Source: DASSKW01 sp035701115 (GTDB lineage: Bacteria > Pseudomonadota > Gammaproteobacteria > Natronospirales > REEB76). Taken from it: a DNA stretch of 29,427 nt. Made by a program: the position numbers and the translations under genes. Positions within the stretch are counted from its first letter, which is position 1; each line of letters begins with the position of its first letter. The notes under the pieces were generated by a model that did no database searches, had not been told where the DNA came from, and worked only from the letters and a program-made list of their open reading frames with translations. Of the stretch, positions 23,611 through 29,427 are shown in pieces. The stretch lies in NCBI GenBank assembly GCA_035701115.1, contig DASSOA010000091.1, positions 1-29,427 on the forward strand, read 5' to 3'.

Positions 23611-23943
23611 TACGCACTCCTTTAGAAATTGTCTGAATCAGGATAGACCAAAAACCTGTGTTCGTCAGAGAGTCGCACGCACCGGCTGTCGGCGGGTCGC
23701 TACCTTCCGGCGTGTTGGCAGTCGCATGACATATTGACCGCCCCCTCTGGACAGACCCGCCCGGACGCTGCACACTTCGGCGCGGATCAGATGCCATGCG
23801 TCTGGTACGGCTAGCTGCAGGTTCGGCGCGCGTCGGATTTGCCGAATCTGCAACTGCCCCGGACCGGCATTTGCAGAGGTGTCTGAACTACAGCATTGTG
23901 CTGGCCCCGCTCGGGAGGCGGAGACAGGAGACCGGGAGACGTG
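23611..23943. other. 333-bp divergent intergenic region
   Basis: This gap separates the divergent diguanylate cyclase and GGDEF-EAL genes and must hold both promoters. I see the ribosome binding sites at its two ends (AAGGAG on the minus strand, GGGAG on the plus strand). I find no convincing promoter, repeat or RNA gene. Frames that cross it are continuations of antisense shadows. Confidence 0.6.
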
Positions 23944-25959
23944 ATGGCGATTGCCACCATGGCTGATACGCTCGTACTTGGCCGCGATGTAAGCCGCCAG
24001 GTTCGGGCCGAATTGACGAATCTGCTCTACCAAAACACCCGTGGCATGCATCTCGCGGGGCTGGTCGTTTCCCTGCTGCTGATTTTCATGTTCCGCAATA
24101 CGGCGGTGAATCGCTATGTCATGGGCGGCTGGCTCAGCTACATGATCGGCGTCGAAGTCGGACGCGGTCTCCTGAGCCGGTATTTCCGCCACCGCGCGAT
24201 TGACGCGGGCGACAGCGAACTTTGGAAACGCCGGTTCCTCGCCGGCACGTTTCTGTCTGCGCTGGGCTGGGGGTTGAGCGGCATACTCCTGTTTCCGCCG
24301 GGTGATCTTTCGCATCAGCTGTTCCTCACCATGGTCATCATGGGCGCCTGCGCCGTCACCATGCCGGCACTCGCCGCCAACATCGGCGGCTATCTGCTGT
24401 TCCTGATGGTTTCCGCCGCACCGCTCGCGTTGCGTCTGCTGCTGGAACTGACCCAGACCACGCTCGTGGCGGGCATCATGGTCTGCGTCGTAGTGGCGCT
24501 GCTGGTGCGCATGGCAAGCGGCCTGCACAAGCGCTTGGTCGAACAACTGAACATCCGCTTTGCCTTCGCTGACATTGCCGAAGAACTGCGCATCGAGATG
24601 GCGGACCGCAAACGCGCGGAAGAGCAGTTGGTGCGGCTCGCCAACTACGACCCACTCACTGAACTGCCCAACCGCTCGTTCCTGGAACAGAAACTGGAGC
24701 GCGCAGTCGCGCGGGTGCGCACCGGCGGCAACGAACTCGCCGTGCTTTTCGTGGATCTGGATCGTTTCAAGGACATCAACGATTCGCTCGGTCATCACAC
24801 CGGTGACGAAGTACTGAAGCGGATCGCACAGCGCCTGCAGCGTACGGTCGGTGAACGCGACACGGTCGCACGACTGTCGGGCGACGAATTCATCATGCTG
24901 ATCGAGGACAGCGAAGACCGCGAGGAAATCGAAGCCTTGGCGGAACGTATTCTGCGCGTGATCAGCCGCCCGATGCTGCTTGGCAGCACCGAGTTGCGCG
25001 TGACCGGCAGCGTGGGTATTACGCTGCTCGCGGCGGACAGCCCCGACGCCAGGAGCCTGCTCGCCAACGCCGACACTGCGCTGTACCGCGCCAAACACCG
25101 TGGCCGTAACCGGATCCAGTTTTTTACACCCGACATGCATGAAGCTGCATTGCAGCGGCTGGCACGCGAACTGGAATTGCGCAAGGCACTGCAGCGCAGC
25201 GAACTGGTGCTGCACTACCAGCCGTTGTATGACATGCCGAGCGGCAAGCTGATCGGGGTCGAAGCGCTGGTGCGCTGGCACAGCCACGAGTTCGGCCTGG
25301 TACCGCCGTCGGAATTCATTCCGCTGGCGGAGGACACCGGACTCATCATTCCAATCGGCGAATGGGTTCTGCATCAGGCCTGCGAACAAGCCGCGCGCTG
25401 GCGTGAACTGACCAAGGGCGAGTTTCACATGGCGGTGAATCTCTCGGCACGGCAATTCACGGTGCCGGATCTCGCCGGCACGATCGGGCGCATTCTCGGC
25501 GAAACCGGTCTGCCGCCGCATGCGCTGCTGCTGGAAATCACGGAAACCGTGGCACTGTCCAACGAAGACAACAACCTGGAAGTGCTGCGCAAGCTGCGCG
25601 GCATGGGAATCCGCATTGCACTTGACGATTTCGGCACCGGCAACTCGTCGCTCGGCTATCTGAAACGCTTCCCGATCGACGTGCTGAAACTCGATCAGAG
25701 TTTTGTGCGCGACGTTGTGACGAGCGTTGATGATGCCGCCGTGGCGCGCGCCACGATTCGCCTGGCGAATGCACTTGGCATCAACGTGGTTGCCGAAGGC
25801 GTGGAAAACGAAGCGCAGCTCAAATGGCTGCAGGACGAAAGCTGCTCGCTGATTCAGGGTTACCTGTTCAGCGAGCCGCTCAATCACGTCGAATGTGAAA
25901 AGCTGCTGGGCGCACCGCGCCCGACCCGCCCCGCGCCAAATCGCGACCGAATGAACTGA
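23944..25959 (+). CDS. Membrane GGDEF-EAL protein
   Basis: This is a 671-residue protein. The N-terminal 200 residues contain five or six membrane helices (LAGLVVSLLLIFMF, FLAGTFLSALGWGLSGILLF, and LFLTMVIMGACAVTMPALAA) of no named sensor family that I can be sure of. A linker helix (IRFAFADIAEELRIEMADRK) leads into a GGDEF domain whose motif is S312-GDEF, with no RxxD inhibitory site. The EAL domain follows, with EAL at 440-442 and DDFGTG from 561. SGDEF variants can be active or GTP-sensing; the EAL motifs look intact, so phosphodiesterase activity is plausible. GGGAG precedes the ATG at 23944. Its divergent neighbour is a diguanylate cyclase, suggesting opposed activities. Confidence 0.93.
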   Translation: MAIATMADTLVLGRDVSRQVRAELTNLLYQNTRGMHLAGLVVSLLLIFMFRNTAVNRYVMGGWLSYMIGVEVGRGLLSRYFRHRAIDAGDSELWKRRFLAGTFLSALGWGLSGILLFPPGDLSHQLFLTMVIMGACAVTMPALAANIGGYLLFLMVSAAPLALRLLLELTQTTLVAGIMVCVVVALLVRMASGLHKRLVEQLNIRFAFADIAEELRIEMADRKRAEEQLVRLANYDPLTELPNRSFLEQKLERAVARVRTGGNELAVLFVDLDRFKDINDSLGHHTGDEVLKRIAQRLQRTVGERDTVARLSGDEFIMLIEDSEDREEIEALAERILRVISRPMLLGSTELRVTGSVGITLLAADSPDARSLLANADTALYRAKHRGRNRIQFFTPDMHEAALQRLARELELRKALQRSELVLHYQPLYDMPSGKLIGVEALVRWHSHEFGLVPPSEFIPLAEDTGLIIPIGEWVLHQACEQAARWRELTKGEFHMAVNLSARQFTVPDLAGTIGRILGETGLPPHALLLEITETVALSNEDNNLEVLRKLRGMGIRIALDDFGTGNSSLGYLKRFPIDVLKLDQSFVRDVVTSVDDAAVARATIRLANALGINVVAEGVENEAQLKWLQDESCSLIQGYLFSEPLNHVECEKLLGAPRPTRPAPNRDRMN

Positions 25960-26032
25960 AGCCGGCGCGCAGCCGCTGTTGCGAGTCTGCTAACATCCGG
26001 CAATCGGACGAGTCGGGATACCGGATAACCCC

Positions 26033-26650
26033 ATGTTCCAGGAACAACTGAAGCTGCTGGAACCGTACCTGTCGGCCTACGGCTATCCGGTGCTCTTCAT
26101 GGTCATCTTCATCGAAAGCTTCGGCATTCCCGCGCCCGGTCAGACTCTCCTGATCGCATCCGCTCTGCTCGCCGCCCACGGTAAACTCAGCATCGCACTG
26201 GTACTGATGACCGCATTTTTCGCGGCCGTTGCCGGTGACAGCCTGGGCTACTGGATCGGTATGCAGGGCGGGCGCCGCCTGTTGCTGCGGTTCGGCCGAT
26301 ATGTCCGGATCGGGCGCCGCGAAATCCGCAAGATGGAACGTGCCTTCAACCGCTTCGGCGGCTGGTTCGTTACGTTTGCGCGCTTTTTCGAGGTCCTGCG
26401 CCAGGTCAACGGGATTGTTGCGGGTACCATGGAAATGCCGTTCCGGCGTTTTCTGATGTTCAACGGCACCGGCGCACTGCTGTGGGTTACGGTTTGGGGA
26501 TTCGGTACCTGGCGGCTCGGCACGCATATGCGCGGTTTCGAAAACGTTTTCGAGCAGGCCGGCACCTTGCTTTTCATTGCCGGCGTCGCAGTGCTGCTGA
26601 TCGTATTGCTGGTGATCAATCATCACTGGCGCAATAGCAGGAAATCATAA
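26033..26650 (+). CDS. DedA family membrane protein
   Basis: This is a 205-residue integral membrane protein of the DedA/VTT (SNARE-associated) family. It shows the early FIESFGIPAPGQTLLIASAL segment (E and P-x-P-G are family-conserved), FFAAVAGDSLGYWIGMQGGR with its GD..GYxxG motif, then FARFFEVLRQVNGIVAGTME, matching the F.RF.P..R...aG re-entrant segment. Two C-terminal helices follow. DedA proteins are linked to membrane lipid recycling (polyprenyl-phosphate or phospholipid flipping). The ribosome binding site is weak. It lies 73 bp after the GGDEF-EAL gene on the same strand and may share its transcript. Confidence 0.92.
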   Translation: MFQEQLKLLEPYLSAYGYPVLFMVIFIESFGIPAPGQTLLIASALLAAHGKLSIALVLMTAFFAAVAGDSLGYWIGMQGGRRLLLRFGRYVRIGRREIRKMERAFNRFGGWFVTFARFFEVLRQVNGIVAGTMEMPFRRFLMFNGTGALLWVTVWGFGTWRLGTHMRGFENVFEQAGTLLFIAGVAVLLIVLLVINHHWRNSRKS

Positions 26651-26780
26651 TGCCGCGCCGACCCGGTCCGGAAGCTGTCATGTCCTGCCCGGCTCGTCGT
26701 CAGGGGCTCTGTGGCTTTCTACCGCTGAGCTATACTTTTTACAGCATCAGCATTCGTGCAACCGAACCAAGGGGCATCCC

Positions 26781-27272
26781 ATGAAAACAATTATTATCAC
26801 GCTGCTTGCCGCCGGATTGTGTGTGGCCTGCACCAAGACTCCTGACAGCACAGTGGTACTCCAGCCCAACATCCCTGCCGAAAATCAGGCCATTATCAAG
26901 ACAGCGATTAAACAGCTCGTTACCTCCTGCACCGGTTTGCATCAGTACTCCTACGACCTGACCAACTGGCGTGCAACGTTGTCCTCCAATGGCAACAATC
27001 CGTTCAACTACCATACGGAGACATGGGGCTGGACCAAATGGATTAGCGTGACCGTGGAAGTACGGCAGAATGCGCGCGATCTGCCCAAGGAATGGAATGC
27101 CCGCGGCAAGGTACTGCAGTACGATCTCGGTGGCGGCAAACAACCCGGCATTGACGGCAAGACTACGTTGTCGCAGCTGATGTGCGGCACCATGCCGGTC
27201 AGCAACGATCCGGATAATCCGGATACCTTCCTTGCGGTCCAGGAAATGCAGATGGTAGACAAGATCAAGTAA
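26781..27272 (+). CDS. Putative lipoprotein of unknown function
   Basis: This 163-residue protein has a short signal peptide ending in a lipobox-like LCVAC (Cys about residue 17). The mature part has two further cysteines (TSCTG, LMCGT) that could form a disulfide. It has aromatic-rich strands (LHQYSYDLTNWRATL, ETWGWTKWISVTVEV) and a LPKEWNARGKVLQYDLGGG segment. I do not recognise a family. A TATACT box at 26731-26736 is a candidate -10, and a strong terminator follows 15 bp after the stop, so it looks monocistronic. Confidence 0.7.
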   Translation: MKTIIITLLAAGLCVACTKTPDSTVVLQPNIPAENQAIIKTAIKQLVTSCTGLHQYSYDLTNWRATLSSNGNNPFNYHTETWGWTKWISVTVEVRQNARDLPKEWNARGKVLQYDLGGGKQPGIDGKTTLSQLMCGTMPVSNDPDNPDTFLAVQEMQMVDKIK

Positions 27273-27287
27273 TCAGGGCCAAAGTGG

Positions 27288-27315
27288 AAAAAAGCCGGGT
27301 TCGCCCGGCTTTTTT
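27288..27315. terminator. Strong bidirectional intrinsic terminator
   Basis: AAAAAAGCCGGG (27288-27299) and CCCGGCTTTTTT (27304-27315) pair over 12 bp around a TTCG tetraloop, followed by CTTTT. It ends the lipoprotein transcript and isolates the next gene. Confidence 0.92.
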
Positions 27316-27385
27316 CTTTTGCGGATGGTCACGCGCAACGTGCCGCGCTATGCTTGGACGATGCATTCGAGCCAGAGACAACACC

Positions 27386-28195
27386 ATGACTGACGACAGC
27401 AAGAAGCCGATTCCACGCCTGCTTTCATCCCAGATGCCGGGTGCCGATTACGGCGTTTTTCTGCTGGCGATACCGGTGATCGCGGTACTCGGACTGTTGA
27501 CTGTTGCATTCGCGTCGTATTCGGTTACCGGCATGATCTGGCTGCTGGTCGCTGCCACACTGGCAACCGCGCTGTTTGCTGCGGGCGAGATTTTCCAGTC
27601 GCCCTCGGCATGGCAGACCGGCAGCCCGCTCAGGCAACTGTTTTCCTGGCTCGGTTTCATTGCCGTGCTGTGGCCGTTCGGCTACCCGGCTTATCTGCGC
27701 GCGCGCAAACGGCTCGGCCTCGGCGACTGGCTGATCGGTGGCGCCGTGGTGGAGATCATTTTCATTGCGGGTACCGTCGCCGCGGCCGTCATCACCTACA
27801 CCGGCTATGGCAAAGCGCCTCCGCAAGCTGCAGCCAAAACCGAGCAGCAATTGCGGCTGCTCACAGCCGATCCACGCTGGGTGCCTGATGCCGATGATCT
27901 TGAGATCGTCCAGACGGGGCACCTCAATACCTGCATGGACAAGACTGTGAAACAGATGGTGGATGGATATTTTGCGTCGCCAAAATGGATGGCGGGTGCA
28001 GCAACCGGCGGCGTGGATTTCGTCAACGTCAGCGGCATTGTCACCTATCAGGACAAGCCGGTACCGGCAACGTTCCAGTTCGTTATGGACAAGGACAAGC
28101 GCGGCTTCCGGTACCACGGTTTCGAAATTAACGGCGTGCCGCAGACGCTGTTCGTGGCTGCATTCACGCTTGCACAAATGTGCGCGCAGAGCTGA
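27386..28195 (+). CDS. Membrane protein with extracytoplasmic C-terminal domain, unknown function
   Basis: This is a 269-residue protein. The ATG at 27386 lies after the terminator and gives a short polar start (MTDDSKKPIPRL). Three to four hydrophobic helices follow (VFLLAIPVIAVLGLLTVAFA, IWLLVAATLATALFAAGEIF, SWLGFIAVLWPFGYPAYL and VVEIIFIAGTVAAAVITYTG). The last 130 residues are soluble and open with a charged segment (PPQAAAKTEQQLRLLTADPR). They contain a pair of cysteines (NTCMD, AQMCAQ) and a strand-rich VTYQDKPVPATFQFVMDKDK section. I recognise no family. It may use the signal-free N-terminus as a membrane anchor. Confidence 0.75.
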   Translation: MTDDSKKPIPRLLSSQMPGADYGVFLLAIPVIAVLGLLTVAFASYSVTGMIWLLVAATLATALFAAGEIFQSPSAWQTGSPLRQLFSWLGFIAVLWPFGYPAYLRARKRLGLGDWLIGGAVVEIIFIAGTVAAAVITYTGYGKAPPQAAAKTEQQLRLLTADPRWVPDADDLEIVQTGHLNTCMDKTVKQMVDGYFASPKWMAGAATGGVDFVNVSGIVTYQDKPVPATFQFVMDKDKRGFRYHGFEINGVPQTLFVAAFTLAQMCAQS

Positions 28196-28226
28196 CGCAG
28201 ATCGCCCAGCTCAGAACTCGCTCTGA

Positions 28227-28826
28227 CTAGCCTTGGTAGCGGCGCGAGCAATTGCGCCGCCATTCCCAGTCGCGGACGTAGGCTTGAGCGAGTTTTCGTG
28301 CGTTGCGCAAATACAGAAGATTTTCCGCATTGCGGTATTCGGCGGCATAGGTGAAATTGAACGAGCCGGTAATGACCGCGCTGCCGTCCAGTGCCATCAC
28401 CTTGTTGTGCGCAGTCTCCAGCGTGTCGTCTATCCAGACCGGAATGTGCATCCCAAGCAGCCGTGACGCGACCGACGGCCAGCCGTGATAGGGCTGGGTA
28501 TCGCTCTTGTCGAGAATCACTTCGACGTCCACTCCGCGCTGTTGTGCGCGCCCCAATGCATCGAAGATATGCCGATCGGTAAAACTGTAGGCCTGGACCA
28601 GTATGCTGTGCTGCGCCGCATCGATTGCCTGAACAATCAGTTTTTCGGCACCGCCGCGCGGTGAAAACACCAGCGTGGCGTCCACGCCGGACAATTGCAG
28701 GCGCACCGCGGGAGGATGATGCGCAATGCAGGGGTGAACTTCGTCACGCCGGGCGGCTTGTGCGGATTGCGCTGCAATCAGCAAACTGGCTGCCGGAATA
28801 ATTGAAAACGCAGCAATGAGTCGCAT
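28227..28826 (-). CDS. Secreted phospholipase-D-fold nuclease (single HKD)
   Basis: This 199-residue protein has a Sec signal peptide (MRLIAAFSIIPAASLLIAAQ, cut near QAA). The mature part is a single phospholipase-D-like domain: VFSPRGGAEKLIVQAIDAAQ, then ILVQAYSFTDRHIFDAL, and the catalytic H140-N-K142-VMAL-D147 with the following ITGSFNFTYAAEYRNAENLL. One HKD motif and this length fit the Nuc/NucT endonuclease group, which works as a dimer on DNA or RNA in the periplasm or outside the cell. All HKD residues are present. It converges with the preceding membrane protein gene; the 31 bp between their stops show no obvious hairpin. Confidence 0.92.
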   Translation of the reverse strand: MRLIAAFSIIPAASLLIAAQSAQAARRDEVHPCIAHHPPAVRLQLSGVDATLVFSPRGGAEKLIVQAIDAAQHSILVQAYSFTDRHIFDALGRAQQRGVDVEVILDKSDTQPYHGWPSVASRLLGMHIPVWIDDTLETAHNKVMALDGSAVITGSFNFTYAAEYRNAENLLYLRNARKLAQAYVRDWEWRRNCSRRYQG

Positions 28827-28950
28827 GATGTCGGACCGTGAATCAAATCAGCGGCCAGTCTAGCAGTTTGTTGGAAAGAGTCCTGTATGCCGCGCAATTC
28901 TGCTCCGCGCCCGGCCCGGGGCGGATGCCTCTCCGTTCCCGGCGCATGCG

Positions 28951-29320
28951 CCAGATGATTACCTCCGCCGTTAAAAAAAGGCGGAAAGTCGGCGATTTGG
29001 GATATTGGACAAATCCTCCCCAACTCTCATTTTGAATAAGGAGCAAGCAGGACGGAACTCGAATCAAGCTTCACGGCACAACGCCGCATGTTTGCCTCTC
29101 CCTTTGGAAAAGGGAGAAAGCGGGGAATTTGAGATGCAGCACATATCCTCCCCAACTCTCCTTTTGAAAAGGAGCGAGCAGGACGCAAATCGAATCAAAC
29201 CGCACGGTACCGCGCCACACGATTGCCTCCCCCTTTAGAAAAGGGGGAACGAGGGGGATTTGAGATACGGCACAAATCCTTCCTAACCTTGCTGTTAAAA
29301 GGAAGGCAGAAGCACTGAAA
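28951..29320. repeat. Tandem array of about 131-bp palindromic intergenic units
   Basis: ATCCTCCCC/ATCCTTCCT starts recur at 29013, 29145 and 29276, so the period is 132 then 131 bp. Each unit carries one hairpin of the type CTCTCCTTTTGAAAAGGAG (29156-29174) and a second of the type CCCCCTTTAGAAAAGGGGG (29229-29247), followed by a GGATTTGAGATACGGCAC-like edge. A half unit precedes the first full one (28951-29010) and a partial unit ends the array. This fills most of the 568-bp gap after the nuclease gene; no protein gene is evident in it. Confidence 0.8.
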
Positions 29321-29348
29321 ATTGAAGCCATCCTGCTGCCACCTGGCG

Positions 29349-29366
29349 GGCTGTTTTTCAACAGCC
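29349..29366 (-). terminator. Hairpin downstream of the gene at the right edge
   Basis: GGCTGTT (29349-29355) and AACAGCC (29360-29366) form a 7-bp stem with a TTTC loop, about 30 bp past the stop of the minus-strand frame at the edge. No proper T-run follows on the minus strand, so it is only a weak candidate. Confidence 0.35.
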
Positions 29367-29394
29367 TGACGACAGATCTACGCGCAACGAAGGT

Positions 29395-29427
29395 TCAGTC
29401 GATGTTCGCGAGCAGGTTGGTGGCGGC
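29395..29427 (-). CDS. C-terminal end of a gene running off the window
   Basis: On the minus strand the last 33 bases read AATNLLANID then TGA. The codon use is like that of the neighbouring genes, and it begins where the intergenic repeat array ends. Ten residues are too few for a family call, and it could be chance. Confidence 0.3.
   Translation of the reverse strand, partial: AATNLLANID

Noticed and set aside
23665..25887. Long minus-strand open frame (740 codons) opposite the GGDEF-EAL gene
   Set aside because: Its composition is rich in Arg, Gln and His and shows no domain pattern. The plus strand has complete GGDEF and EAL motifs and a ribosome binding site, so the antisense frame is a codon-bias artefact of GC-rich DNA.
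28951..29320. CRISPR array
   Set aside because: Units repeat every 131-132 bp and are imperfect over their full length. There are no short identical repeats separated by unique spacers and no cas genes nearby.

Overview
The window is GC-rich bacterial chromosome with dense genes on both strands, Shine-Dalgarno starts and many intrinsic terminators. The gene content (DUF6763 protein, UPF0149/SEC-C protein, XenA/YqjM-type ene-reductase, pirin, DUF885 peptidase-like protein, several GGDEF/EAL proteins, dispersed palindromic repeats) points to a gammaproteobacterium, perhaps near Xanthomonadales/Nevskiales. That placement is inferred from families only. There are no rRNA or tRNA genes, phage genes or transposases that I can see.

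Left part (1-8.3 kb): the tail of a WYL-type regulator, a membrane protein with a GAF-like C-terminus, and an old-yellow-enzyme (OYE) gene. Next comes an accessory segment: a nucleotidyltransferase toxin-like gene (AbiEii family) and its winged-helix partner, bracketed by two copies of the OYE 3' end. One copy is the end of the intact gene and the other is an orphan 209-bp fragment. A dispersed hairpin repeat, a UPF0149/SEC-C protein, a RelE/ParE toxin with ribbon-helix-helix antitoxin and palindromic operator, two divergent related membrane proteins and a SpoIIAA-like protein follow.

Middle (8.4-21.4 kb): a lipoprotein, ECF sigma factor and small membrane protein form a compact operon. A small periplasmic helical protein lies on the opposite strand. 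A cupredoxin-like lipoprotein is coupled to a GGDEF-EAL protein. After these come a DUF885 metallopeptidase-like protein, DoxX, DUF6763 with a flavodoxin-fold oxidoreductase, DUF1993, a tiny protein with a predicted leaderless transcript, pirin, an SRPBCC + GyrI-like protein and an unassigned protein.

Right part (21.4-29.4 kb): an Lrp/AsnC regulator whose upstream region carries an orphan minus-strand terminator (possible small RNA), a membrane diguanylate cyclase, a membrane GGDEF-EAL protein, DedA, a lipoprotein, a membrane protein of unknown function and a secreted phospholipase-D-fold nuclease. The last 0.5 kb is a tandem array of about 131-bp palindromic units and the very end of another minus-strand gene.

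The strongest leads are the toxin-antitoxin module framed by the duplicated OYE end, with its palindrome-embedded near-leaderless promoter; the putative sRNA upstream of the Lrp gene; and the cupredoxin that lacks one copper histidine next to a c-di-GMP enzyme.
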